DNA of 64,000 nucleotides, from the NCBI GenBank assembly GCA_964035575.1, contig OZ037922.1, positions 434,001 through 498,000 on the forward strand, written 5' to 3'. Of the stretch, positions 10,623 through 20,511 are shown piece by piece (the first letter of the stretch is position 1; each line of letters opens with the position of its first letter). This DNA comes from Rhynchopus sp. YZ270_cl-10. Its lineage: Eukaryota > Euglenozoa > Diplonemea > Diplonemida > Diplonemidae. The notes beneath the pieces are model-generated. The model was given only the letters and a program-made list of their open reading frames with translations. It searched no databases and had not been told where the DNA came from. The position numbers and the translations under genes are program-made.

Positions 10623-11435
10623 TAAAAAGGTTGTTTTTCCCTTAGCAGAGACGACGTTGTGATGTCTCTTATTTTGTCACCAAATTTTTTTTTTCACCCT
10701 AAATATGGCAAGAAAGTCTTTGGTGTCAGAGTGTGTATAATTACAATGTTCAATTTTTTTTTGTTGCACAATTTTCTTCTCTCCCACTCAACAGAGAAAA
10801 GCTCTTCAACTCCGTTTTTTTTTAGCAACATAAAAAAATTGGGGGAAACGAAGTAATTATTCAAAATAAAATAACTTTTTTGAAACAATGTGTCTTGTAC
10901 TACACAATCATTCAAAAAGTTACTTTCTTTTTTTCACTCTTCGCTGGCTTTATTTACATTACAGATGATAAGATGAAACACCAAAAGTGTCACATATCGG
11001 TGAGCCATCTCAAATAACAAAGCACTCGTTTTATGCTGTAAAAAGCAGTTTGTGGGGGTACGTTTCTCAATAGAAGAAAACATTGCCCCTGTATTGTGTG
11101 TTAGTTTTCCCTTGGTAAAAAACAGTCATACTACTCGGCACTTCCGCCTGAGTAATTTAAAAAAAAAACGATCGTCACACCCTCATTTGGTAGTATTTAA
11201 ACACCACCAAAAACTCCACCAATTTAGGCAAAAAATCAGGTGGTCATCGTTCATTCTTTGACTGATTTTAAAAAATTTCAAAAAAAGCAGTAGCTGGTAG
11301 GCCACTTACTACCCTGTGCTTTTCTCACATTACCCCCCCCCTTTCGTCCAACCCATATAGGCTAGGGGTTGTAAGGACAGTCCATCTCCCTCGTCCCTAA
11401 AGAGTGGGGCAAAGAGATGAAGACAAAATAAAAAT

Positions 11436-11475
11436 GACTTGAAATACAAAGCCCCCTCATCCATCGACAGTGTAC
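11436..11475 (+). repeat. Family-2 short element
   Basis: GACTTGAAATACAAAGCCCC followed by a slightly expanded CTCATCCATCGACAGTGTAC and an A run. Intergenic. Confidence 0.75.
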
Positions 11476-11661
11476 AAGAAAAAAAAATATGTCACTGTTT
11501 TTTTGTCCCCCTGCAACAGGGGTTTAACTTTTTTTTTCCCTTGGATGCTGTTAATCTTTTTTCCCTTGGATTTTTTCCCTTGGATGCTGTTAAATCTTGA
11601 AAATAAAAAAAAAACTTTTATAGGGTAAGAACCACCTTCGCAGTACTCACCTCGAAAAAAA

Positions 11662-11713
11662 GAAAAAGTTTATAAGATGAACCTAAAGCCTATCCTAAGA
11701 CTTAGGGCATCTA
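11662..11713 (+). repeat. Family-1 hairpin element
   Basis: GTTTATAAGATGAACCTAAA then a diverged loop and CTTAGGGCATCT, still able to pair. Confidence 0.7.
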
Positions 11714-11879
11714 AGAAAAAATATAAAAAAATATGGGATATATAGTACACACACATTCTCACTTTCCCCCTCCCTCCCTCCCTTCCTCCTGGAAATCCTG
11801 GAAATCCAGGGTCAAAAGCTATGCTTGGCCCTGGCCTCGCATGGACCTTTTGCTTCTCCTCTGTCTCGCTTTGTGGAGA

Positions 11880-13712
11880 CTATTTGGGAGAGCCTTCTTC
11901 AGCGATAGAGAGTTGTGCCTCAACAGGGCGTGGGGAGCCATCGGACACAACGGTGCGGTGCTCGGAGGGGGTTGTGGACTTAGTGTCGGCGGAGGGGGGC
12001 ACAAAAGGGTTCGCAGCGGCGACTGCGGCCGGTTCCGAGTAGTCGTTGCGGGTCTTGTCGGCTTCTGGAACGTCAGGCATCTCCTCATCCTTCGCCGGGG
12101 TGACGGTGCTGGACTCTTCTTCATCCCCCGTGAGCAGTTTTTCTCCAAATACCTGTTAAAAGTTTCGGTGCAAATCGGTAGGGAAAATCGTTGCACAAAC
12201 TGTGGCAACACTCCAACAATTTATCAAACTAATGGCAATATTTTTTTTTTGGTAAAAAACAAAACTAAGATCAATGGTGAGTCATTGCATGCAGTGTAGC
12301 GAGAGAACCCTGCATTTTCACTTGGTTTCACACGTTTTCACGGTGGAAAAGTGTGCGCTGGATCACCTCAAACTCACCCAAAAAAAAAAAAACCAACACA
12401 AAGCCCATACCTCCACCAGAACCGCCCCCAGCGGCGCAGTGCAGAGAATCGCCAGCACCGACACTGCCAGGATACGTTCACCCCATTTTTTCTCATTTTC
12501 CGGCTCTGGAGACATCTCCTTCACCTCGTCTAGGGCGAGACTGCCTAGGGCCGCTTGCACTGTGGCCTTGGGGAGCCACGCAATCGCCACGAAGGCACGC
12601 TCCTTTGCCGTCAGATTGGTGCGCGACATGCAGGCAACCACCATCGGCAGGCGGACCGAAAGCCCAATCGCGATGATCCCAATGCCTATCCCCACCACCT
12701 CCGCATCCAACGTCCCCATATCAATCGCCGCACCAATGAGAACAAACAGCAGCGGCTTCGCCGCTCTCTCCCACACCACTGCGTACACAGCGCCCATCTC
12801 CTCCAACAGCTCCTTCTTCTCCGCGCCGAAATATTGAATGACCGCTCCCATCAGCATCGCCGCAAGCGCCCCACCTCCTGTATACCCAATCTCCCCAAAC
12901 CCTATCACGAACGACGTTCCCATCAAAAGCAGGATAATGACCTGAAAGAAAAAGTTGAATCCGAGGTTGAAGACGTCAAGGAGAAGTACTTTGGCGTAAA
13001 AAAACCCGATGGCGAGAGGGGCGGAGAGGCCTACTGCGATGTCTATAGGCCCTTGAGCGACAGACATTGCGAGGTTGGAGGCAAACGATATGCCGAAGGC
13101 TATGCCAAACCCGGTCACTGCAACCACAGCATCAAACCCAGCTGCACACAGAATCATCGACGGAACCCCCTTTGAAAGCCCAACCCCTCTCTGCTGCAAA
13201 TCAGTTAACACCGGGACAATAACCGCAGGCGACACTGCAGCCACGATAAACCCCATCATAAAACACCACGACCAACTCATCTGCGGCCCCGTCAACAAAA
13301 ACCGAGTCATCACCGACACCACAATCGCCTCGGAAAGAACCGGAAACGTTGCCAACATGACTGTAGGGCGTCCCAGCTTTTTTACCGCTTCGACAGACAT
13401 AACCAATCCAGCGCGGGTCAAAATAATCGCCAGCGCGATTTTTCTGATTGCAGAACTCCAGCTATTCTCAAGAGAATCGATTGCGCCTACATTCCGCATC
13501 ACTGCACCGACAATGATCATTCCCAACAGCGAAGGTACCTTTGCCCCAGCGAGTTTGATCCATGAAACGCAAGAAGCCAGCACCGAGCACACAAAGAGGG
13601 CTGTCAAAGGGAAGATCGGGCCGCCCGGCAGCGCGTCGTCCCCGAGAAGCAAATACAAGATGAACCATCCCCATATCACCAAGGCGAGCACCTCAGCGCT
13701 TATGAGGTCCAT
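11880..13712 (-). CDS. CPA2 cation/proton antiporter, NHA (SLC9B)-like
   Basis: Predicted electroneutral or electrogenic Na+(Li+)/H+ exchange across a membrane. Two exons, 13712-12411 and 12152-11880, join in phase 0 (intron 12153-12410, donor GTATGG, acceptor TTTTAACAG) to give 524 residues. The first 434 residues are almost all hydrophobic helices. Family signatures are SPAVIVPVLTDLQQRGVGLS, KGVPSMILCAAGFDAVVAVT and AWLPKATVQAALGSLALDE, which match SLC9B/NHEDC proteins. The 90-residue exon-2 tail is polar and acidic, probably cytosolic. The ATG at 13712 is preferred because a pyrimidine tract ending in AG sits immediately before it. Upstream in-frame sequence is a translated family-2 repeat. 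Oddity: the usual Asp-Asp pair of the ion site reads Asp-Ala. The intron holds a fragment of the 19373-19753 TIR element. Confidence 0.92.
12313..12370 (+). repeat. Truncated TIR element inside the antiporter intron
   Basis: TTTCACTTGGTTTCACACGT and GTGCGCTGGATCACCTCA match the right end of the complete element at 19373-19753. The left TIR is missing. It lies wholly within intron 12153-12410. Confidence 0.75.
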
Positions 13713-13740
13713 CTTTATGGAGGAAAAAAAAGAGAGAAAA
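13713..13740 (-). promoter_or_regulatory. Probable splice-acceptor (trans-splice) tract before antiporter ATG
   Basis: The minus strand reads a long T/C tract (CTCTCTTTTTTTTCCTCC) then ATAAAG directly against the ATG. With no coding sequence upstream it is best explained as a spliced-leader acceptor, or less likely as the end of a 5'-UTR intron. Confidence 0.45.
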
Positions 13741-13866
13741 ATATGGCAAAGGGAAAGGCCCCAAAAAATGCGGTTGAAAAGTGGTGGGGTGTGTTTTTTT
13801 CCACCAATTGCGTCTGTAGTGTGTGTTCGGTTGTATTGGGGTGTGTTAGCTATCAGCTTTGAATAA

Positions 13867-13914
13867 GAAGTTGAAATACAAAGCCCTCTCGTGAACAGTG
13901 TACCTTGGTACAAT
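13867..13914 (+). repeat. Family-2 short element, full length
   Basis: One of the best copies: TTGAAATACAAAGCCCTCTC, GTGAACAGTGTACC, then TTGGTACAATG. GGTAC...GGTACA at its end suggests a small hairpin, TACCTTGGTA. Confidence 0.85.
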
Positions 13915-14403
13915 GACCAGGGAAACCCCATCTCAAGGAAAAAAACTGTACAAATGCAATAAAAAATAGGGCTGAAGGGGGCTTTCTTTGGTTTTGTATA
14001 GTGTCAACGTTTTTTTTTTTTTTTTTTTTTGAAACAGATATTTTCCCCCCCACCCCCACCCACCCACCCTCCCTCCATCTTTTTGTGAGCGCAACATTTT
14101 TTTTTGTGTGCAAATAATGGGTCACTCGGTGAGTCTCAAAAAGAAAAACTTGAAAGACGAATGTACCCTACCAAGAGGGCAATAGAAACACACACACATT
14201 TTTTTTTCTTGCACACAATTTTCAAAAAAAAAAAATATCACCATACAAACACAAAAGATGTACACATCCTCTCCACATCTTTAAAAAAAAAAAAAAACAC
14301 TCAACACCGCACGCGTTGCATTGTAAGCGAAACAATATACACATTTTTTTTCACCCGACCTATTCACTTATTTCTTACACCACTTTTTTCCCCCTCCTCC
14401 CCT

Positions 14404-15366
14404 CTATTCATCCCCATCAATATCGTCTGGTCTCCGGTAGAGCTTAATAGGGAAGTTCTCTGTGATCTGGTGGTTGTCTTCTAACAGGATTACGAGGTTC
14501 ACTTCGAACTCCACCTTGAAGTTATTTGCCTTCAGGGTTGGGCACGTGAACCAGCGTGGGAAGACCATGAACAAAGGGACGTCCAGGTTCTGTGGTATAT
14601 TCCCGTCTGCGACCTGAATGTTCTGAATTTCCGTCGCCTCCTTTGCCACCTGCGCATTGGTCTGCCCACTCTGCTCCGCAGCAGCACAGTACTCCACTCT
14701 GACTAACTGAAGCTCGATGCTCTTAATCCGTTGCGAACAGCTTCCTAATGTGACATGTCCAGTCAGAGGTTTGGAGATGTCGCATTTTGAGTTGTCCAAC
14801 TTTCCTGTAATTTGAAACTGTGGTATATGAGACATGCTCGCCTTCTTAACGTTCCGCAGCGTCTTCGGTGAAATGCTAAATTCAATCCCACTGTCCGCTC
14901 CTGGCTTGACGAAATCCTCGGAATAACATTGTCCAGGGTTTCTTACGTTGAAGCTTGTTGTCTCGGTGATCGTCTTCGCGAACATCCCCCTCTGCAACTC
15001 CACTGTTATGCTGTAGCTGACATTAACAAAGACACCATGATAAGTCTCCAACAACCCAACACCACCCTCCTTTTCATCAAGACGGAACTCAAACGGCACC
15101 TCGGTGACACCATCGGGAAGTTTCCCTTCACCGATTACAGGGATTTCAAGGGAAAGAAGTTTGAGTGGCGCAATCGTGTTGTAAAATGCCTCGAATATAC
15201 CAACCGCCTTTGGGGAGAGCTGCAACGCAAGTGTCCCCTCCGCCCGCACAGTCAGGCCCTGATGCGAAAGCGAGCCTTTTGAGTGGATCACGACAACCCC
15301 CTTCACGGTCTCGCCTTTGCTGAAGATGCCACCAAATCGGTCAAGACGGACATCAATCGCTGCCAT
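14404..15366 (-). CDS. VPS26C: VPS26C (DSCR3-like) retriever subunit
   Basis: Arrestin-fold subunit of the retriever complex, which recycles membrane cargo from endosomes with VPS35L and VPS29. The intron-less 320-residue product matches VPS26C along its whole length (human protein 297 residues). Tell-tale stretches are GVVVIHSKGSLSHQGLTV, VGIFEAFYNTIAPL, LLETYHGVFVNVSYSI, IKSIELQLVRVEYC, TEIQNIQVADGNIPQ, MVFPRWFTCPTL and NFKVEFEVN, ending with ITENFPIKLYRRP. Insertions relative to human lie around residues 155-165 and 235-245. The start at 15366 gives MAAIDVRLDRF, equivalent to the family N-terminus. A pyrimidine tract ending in CAACAG lies about 45 bases upstream. It is the C-type rather than retromer VPS26A/B because of the EIQNIQ(I/V)ADG and FNVRNPG-type motifs. 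Confidence 0.95.
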   Translation of the reverse strand: MAAIDVRLDRFGGIFSKGETVKGVVVIHSKGSLSHQGLTVRAEGTLALQLSPKAVGIFEAFYNTIAPLKLLSLEIPVIGEGKLPDGVTEVPFEFRLDEKEGGVGLLETYHGVFVNVSYSITVELQRGMFAKTITETTSFNVRNPGQCYSEDFVKPGADSGIEFSISPKTLRNVKKASMSHIPQFQITGKLDNSKCDISKPLTGHVTLGSCSQRIKSIELQLVRVEYCAAAEQSGQTNAQVAKEATEIQNIQVADGNIPQNLDVPLFMVFPRWFTCPTLKANNFKVEFEVNLVILLEDNHQITENFPIKLYRRPDDIDGDE

Positions 15367-16426
15367 TTTTTTGTGGCCTTTTTTTCCCCTCCCCTTTTTG
15401 TGTGTCGCTGTTGGAAGAATTTGAGAGAAATGGTGTGGACGCCAAGGTGTGCATGGGTGTTAGGGATGAGAGGCGGCAATGAAAACCATTACAAAAAGAA
15501 TCTTTTTTTGAAAACCCCAAAAAAAAAAAAAAAACATCTAACGACTAACAATGCAGAATAAACAGAACAGGGGGGGAAGAGGTGAAACCTGAATAACAAA
15601 AAAAGGGGGGACGTCTACTAGAATAAGAACATATCTATAAGCAAGTGATAACACCTTTTGTTTTGTTTTCTTTTGGTGTGGCTGAATGGGGGTGCGGGAA
15701 AAGTGCGGAAAAAGTGTGGAAAAGTGTGAATCACCCCCCTTCAGCCATACCAGATTTTGTTTTTTTTTATATTTTCTTATTTTCCCCTAAAAATGAAAGA
15801 TTGCGCAAAAATACTAAAATAGAGTCTAAAAAAAGCACACAAAAGTTGAAAGTGCAAACAAACCACTAAAGACGGCGGTGGGGGAGGGGAAAGACTTTGA
15901 CAAAAAAAAAAGGGAAACGTTTTATAAGATGAGTCCATCACGCACAGCCACCTCTTGGATGGTACGCTACGCCTCCGTACAACGAAGCAAATGAAACTTG
16001 AAATACAAAGCCCTCTTGTAACAGTGCATCTAGGAACAAAGAGAAGTTGGAAGTACAAAGGCGTGCCTCACTCTTCAACAAAAAAAAAACAAAAAAAAAA
16101 AATTCCTCTTCACGGACAATGCTTTCTCCGTTAGCCAACACGGCAGTGGTGGCTATACCTAATGTACAGAAGAAAAAACAAAAAGCTTCTTTTTTTTGTC
16201 AGTGCAAAACACCTCTGTAGATGACGGCACTTTTTGGCAAGAAAAAAATGGCACCCCCCCGTACTCTTTGTTCACATTACTATACACTAACCTATCCCGT
16301 CATATCACCCCCTCCCCTGCCCAACTCTACTGACATCCCCTATATAATTTACAGTTTTTTTTTAATGGACTCAACTCAGGTTCGGAAAGCTGTGGTCATA
16401 TCTTCTCCCATCCTTCAGCATCCTTC
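15367..16426. other. Intergenic spacer with family-2 element
   Basis: Contains the VPS26C upstream pyrimidine tract (near 15411), poly-T/poly-A runs, GGAAAAGTGTGGAAAAGTGTG near 15700, and a family-2 element at 15995. A looser relative (TTGGAAGTACAAAGGC) is at 16026. No gene is seen. Confidence 0.6.
15995..16032 (+). repeat. Family-2 short element
   Basis: AACTTGAAATACAAAGCCCT then CTTGTAACAGTGCATC. Intergenic. Confidence 0.75.
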
Positions 16427-18181
16427 TCAGTAGTACCCTGGTGGGTGCAGATCCTTTCTCCAATCATTGTAAGCGTCGACCCCGTGGACGTTGTTCTCCT
16501 GTTCGTAGAGAGGGTGCATGTGTTGTGCGGTGTGGGAGTTGTGTGTGTCGTGTGCGTGCTGGCCTCGTCCCTCCTCCGTGTGCCGGCGTGCATGTGTGTT
16601 GTGCATGAAGTCCATGCTCCGGTAGGCCTCCTTGTCGTATTCATTCACAGAAAGCCACCCTACATCGCGCTTCAGGTTCGCATTCCACTTTGGTTTTGAG
16701 TTGGCTGGGCATTGGTCCTGTGGGAGGGGAGAGGGGGAGAGGGAGAGGGGGTTACAAAAGGAATTTTTGGGGTGAAAAAAGCATTTTCTCACGCTCGAAA
16801 CAACAATCTTTTAATAGGGCGGACGTGCTGATGACAACAATCCCCCTCTAGTTGTGTTCACTTTTGTGTCTCCTTCTAACTGGCACCTGTACATATTGTA
16901 AAACTTTTGGCCCTCGCTTCGCTCAACCAAATGCTTTTTTCATGGTAAACCCTCCCTTGCTCCAGAAAAACTACATACCCTCAATGAATCCGCCCATGCT
17001 GATGAGTACAGGTTCTCTATGTTCCCTGTCTGCACAAGGTGGCGGCCGTAGTTGAAGTTCTTCGGACGGCTGTGCTCTGACGGTGGTCCGCCCATGCGGC
17101 TGCTGCCCTGCATGCTCATCCCACCACCATTACTCTGCCCCCCGAACGAATGGGAACGCTGCTGCGCACTGCCACCACCACCACTACCCCCACTGCCACC
17201 ACTCCCACGCCTCATGCCGTTCATGCTACTGCTCCTACTCCGCACACCACCACCACCACCACCACCACCACCAGACATAGACCGCACCCCGCTCTGTGAG
17301 CGCCGTCTTCCTACTGGCACACCACCACCGCCACCACCACCACCCCTCCTCTCCTCCCTCCCCCGCAAGACCGGGGGCTGTGGAGGCCGTGGTGGTGTGG
17401 CCTGCCTAATGCCAGATGGTCCGTCTCGGTGCGGCTGAGGTGCAATGTACACAGGGGAGGTGGGGTGGTGCTGGGGGTGCGGGAGGGAGTGGTGCACGCC
17501 GGGTGGGGTGGCGGGGGTAGCGGTGGTGGCAGCCTCTCTGTCGGAGAGACGGCGCTGCAGGGCGGCGACCTCCTGCTCTAGGTGCTGGGCACGCTCCTCG
17601 GCGGCACGGACACGGCGTTCTGCAGTCCCTGCTGTTTCTGGGGTCTGTGGTGGTTGATGCTGCACCGTTTGTTGCACCTTCTGCCCTGCATGCCCATCAT
17701 AGCCGCCACGTAGGGAGTCTGACAATGGAAAGTCGCGTGTGGTGGTGGTGGGGTACTGTGGACGCTCGAGGTCGTAGCGTGTTGCTGTTGTTGTCTCGGT
17801 GTGGTCTTTGGGTGATGCGCGGAATTGGTCGTATGGTGACGACGCTGGGGAGACCTGTGCTGCGGAGCTGACTGGGGAGGCAAGGGGTTGGCGGCCTGGA
17901 GGGGGTGCATCGGGGCGGTGCTGTACACTGTGCATGGCGTGTGGTGCGCTGTGTTGTGCATTGTGCTGTGTGTGCGGTGCGCTGTGCTGTGTAGTGGTGC
18001 GGTATTGTCGCAGCACATCGTTCCACTGAGGTGGTGCGGGGGCGGCGGTTGTGGTGCTCTCGGCACCGGGTTGCTGCTGCTGTGGGGCGGCGATAGCACG
18101 GTACGCACGTTCGATCTGGTCCGGACTGCTCCCAGTGCTCCTCACATCAGCACTCTCCTGCGGCTGCGTCCACCACTGCAT
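16427..18181 (-). CDS. Low-complexity coiled-coil protein of unknown function
   Basis: Two exons, 18181-16979 and 16717-16427, join in phase 0 (donor AGG|GTATGT, acceptor CCCTCCCACAG) to give 497 residues. The N-terminal half is Gln/Thr/Pro/His-rich. A short coiled coil (AERRVRAAEERAQHLEQEVA) lies near residue 215, followed by Gly-rich and Arg/Ser-rich tracts. The last ~125 residues are better ordered (GRHLVQTGNIENLYSSAWAD, then KWNANLKRDVGWLSVNEYDK) and span the intron, so this is probably the conserved domain. Starting at 18181 (MQWWTQ) is favoured because a pyrimidine tract plus CCACCAG lies just upstream. Earlier in-frame Met codons precede that acceptor and part of that sequence is a duplicated spacer. 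I do not recognise the family. Confidence 0.75.
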
Positions 18182-18295
18182 TTCTATTGTGGACGAACCT
18201 TTTGTCCTGGTGGTGGTGGTGGAGTGGAATAGCTTTAGCATAGCCTTTAAACGGGAATTTAAACGGGCAAGGGAAAAATTGGGATGGGAGAAAAA

Positions 18296-19372
18296 CACGG
18301 TGAGACGTGACAGTGAAGATGTGGCCACAGTTGCCTTTCAATATCCTGGTGTGCACAGGGTACCATTTGAGGAATACATGAAGACCAAAACACAGCGAGA
18401 ACGCAAAACAGAAATAAAAATCGGGTGGGGAGAGAGGTGGGGGCGGTATGGTTCCTCTTTATTTTCATAGTGACTGGAAAAAGTTCCGCAAAAGTATGAA
18501 AAATTTTTTTGACTCTGATTGGGTTGTCTTTCGACCTCCCAAAAAAAATGAAAAAAGTTCTGCAAAGTAGAACAGAACTGTATGTGCACTCCCTCCTCTG
18601 GACCTAAGCTTTGCATGTCTGCATTGTGAAACACTGCAGACGGTCACTTTGTGGTCCAGGGTTGTGGGGGAAATCTATTATATTTGTTCCCAAAAAATTT
18701 TGTTTGATTTTTGACTACTATCACACGATAGTAGCCACGGTTTTTCTTCACATTGTTCCCAAAAAAAAAAAACACACACAGACAAATATAAAGCACTGCA
18801 CCAGCCCATCTCCGAGGAGATGCACACCAAGAAGGACATGGTCGGAGGACCACATCAACAACACTGACTGTGCCAGCTTCGTCACAAACCTATATTTCGA
18901 GCGATGAAGGGTTTCGTCCGCCCGAAGGTTGATTTAAAAAAAAAAACGGTTTGGTACGATATGGGAGAAAGGGAGGAAGGGTTTCAAAGGGAAAAGGAAT
19001 CAGGGTTGTCGCAAAACAAACAAAAAAGAACTGTTTTGCGTCCCCTTGGCTAGGTTTCCGATTGCCCGATGGGTTTGTGATAGGTGGTTCACACCAGAAT
19101 ACTGATCAATATAATAGGGCGAAATGTACATGATGACCAAACATACCCCATGTCCCTCACGGAATGCAGGAAAGCTACATTTTACGCATGAACTTTAGGG
19201 GGAAATTGTAGGGAATTTCATAGATGCAAACACATCAACGAATGAAGTCCCTCCACTCCAGGGAGTTGTCACGAACGCTGTCGTGGCAGTGAAGTGTGAG
19301 ACCCATCCAAGCAATGTGTTTTTTCATTCATATGTTTGGGCTTTGCAGTTCTCTTGACTAATTAAAATATAG
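18296..19372. repeat. Duplicated spacer, copy 1
   Basis: Starts ACACGGTGAGACGTGACAG and ends AATTAAAATATAG. Closely similar to 24676-25610 and 31685-32740. It contains a 30-base insertion relative to the others near 18480-18560 and lacks their CACCAAGTTGGGGGG. Confidence 0.92.
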
Positions 19373-19753
19373 ATGAGGTGATCCAGTCTCACGCTTTTTC
19401 ACACATTTTCACATGGTTTCACGGTGTGAAAAAGTGTGTACGAAAGTGAAAAAAAAACTGCTTCACGCACTCTGAGTGGATTCCTCCAGAAAAAAAACTT
19501 GGTGTTTTCACTTGGTTTCACATATTTTCACATGGTTTCACACATGTTCACTTGGTTTCACATGTTTTCACTTGGTTTGACATATTTTCACATGGTTTCA
19601 CACATTTTCACTTGGTTTCACACATTTTCACATGGTTTCACATATTTTCACTTGGTTTCACACATTTTCACCTTGGTTTCACACGTTTTCACTTGTTTTC
19701 ACACGTTTTCACGGTGTGAAAAAGTGTGGAAAAGTGTGCGCTGGATCACCTCA
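19373..19753. mobile_element. 381-bp TIR element with TTTCAC minisatellite
   Basis: Exact 12-bp terminal inverted repeats: GAGGTGATCCAG at 19375-19386 and its complement at 19741-19752. It is flanked by ATAG on both sides (19369-19372, 19754-19757), while the two paralogous spacers show the uninterrupted sequence AAAATATAG (25601-25610, 32731-32740). The interior is an imperfect ~20-bp tandem array of (T)TTTCACTTGG and TTTCACACAT. No coding capacity is seen. It is a non-autonomous DNA element with a probable 4-bp target duplication. Confidence 0.9.
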
Positions 19754-20114
19754 ATAGAACAAAAAAAAAAAGACGTAGCTTTGCAGCACTCACAGACCAT
19801 TGTTTTTAAAAATAATGTTGACAGATGAATGTCTCTCTCGTGCACACACATCTTTATTACCATCGTTACACGTTTCGTGCTGAAACACAAAAAAAAAACT
19901 GACTTGAAATCATGCATACCGCTGGGAGCGGTATACGAATACGGGTTTTGGGTCTTTGGGATTTTCACTTTTTTCCCCGTTTTTTCCCGTTTTTCACTGG
20001 TGGGAACGAGCAAATGTCGCTGATTCGGCGGAACTCTGACCGGGCTGGTAAACATTCTTCTCTCCACTGGAGGTCACGAGAAGGAGCGTAAATGCGAAGC
20101 GCAAAAATATTTTT

Positions 20115-20312
20115 GGGACCATCAACAGAACTTTTTCAAAAGTCGTAATTTATCTGGAAAACCCAGCGCAAAATGCCCGCAAAAGTTGTTTGTGCGCTCA
20201 AAGCCGGGAAAACAAAAAAGTGAAAAAATGTGTTAAACTGAAGTACGGTTGTTGTGGTTAATTGAGTACTCAAAGAAACAAGCAAGCTTCTGTTTTTTTT
20301 CAATCCGTAACA
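20115..20312. repeat. Inverted relative of 5575-6021
   Basis: 20189-20268 reads as the reverse complement of 5942-6021 (shared TTAAACTGAAGTACGGTTGT and TTAATTGAGTA) with ~6 differences. 20269-20312 resembles 5575-5620 in direct sense (AAGCTTCTGT, TTTCAATCCG). It is a dispersed element fragment. Confidence 0.75.
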
Positions 20313-20373
20313 GAACTCAAAAAAAATCTGAAAACGTAGCGGAGGGGCTGTGCTTGCGCTTTAAAAAAAAAAA

Positions 20374-20414
20374 ATTGACTTCAAATACAAAAATCTGTAC
20401 CTTTTGGTACAATG
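20374..20414 (+). repeat. Family-2 short element, variant
   Basis: ATTGACTTCAAATACAAAAA then TCTGTACCTTTTGGTACAATG. The CTCTCGTGAACAG portion is missing. The same variant sits at 26051-26092, so it predates the gene duplication. Confidence 0.8.
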
Positions 20415-20511
20415 ATCGGTGCTCCGGGCGGACAGTCCACATTTCGTGATTTACATCTGAATAACCACATATTCACACAGCGTTACGCCACCCATGCCAG
20501 GGCACTCCATT

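Larger units (their letters stand above)
9610..11879. other. Intergenic region downstream of the antiporter
   Basis: No supported gene. Contents: a C tract (9611-9620), a copy of GGCACTGACACTCC with a hairpin near 9675, a G run (10117-10134), family-4 (10169), family-2 (10239, 11436), family-5 (10390) and family-1 (10450, 10572, 11662) elements, and many A/T runs. This is the 3' flank of the antiporter gene. Confidence 0.6.
13713..14403. other. Intergenic spacer, antiporter to VPS26C
   Basis: Holds the pyrimidine tract upstream of the antiporter start (13713-13740 as read on the minus strand), a family-2 element at 13867, T and A runs, and the 3' flank of VPS26C. No gene is seen. Confidence 0.6.
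18182..20511. other. Spacer: duplicated spacer copy 1, TIR element, repeats
   Basis: Non-coding. 18296-19372 is the first of three duplicated spacers. 19373-19753 is an inserted TIR element. 19754-19890 continues homology with spacer copy 2. 19920-20370 holds an inverted relative of 5942-6021 and a family-2 element. Frames ending in TNLYFER recur in each spacer copy but contain indels between copies and no conserved domain. Confidence 0.65.

Noticed and set aside
13713-13931. N-terminal extension of the antiporter frame (73 residues)
   Set aside because: It translates a family-2 repeat antisense and lies upstream of the acceptor-like AG next to the preferred ATG.
18182-18328. N-terminal extension of the unknown coiled-coil protein
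   Set aside because: Partly duplicated spacer sequence and upstream of a good acceptor.
19387-19740. CRISPR-like regular repeats
   Set aside because: Units are ~20 bp, degenerate and contiguous without unique spacers; this is a minisatellite inside a TIR element.
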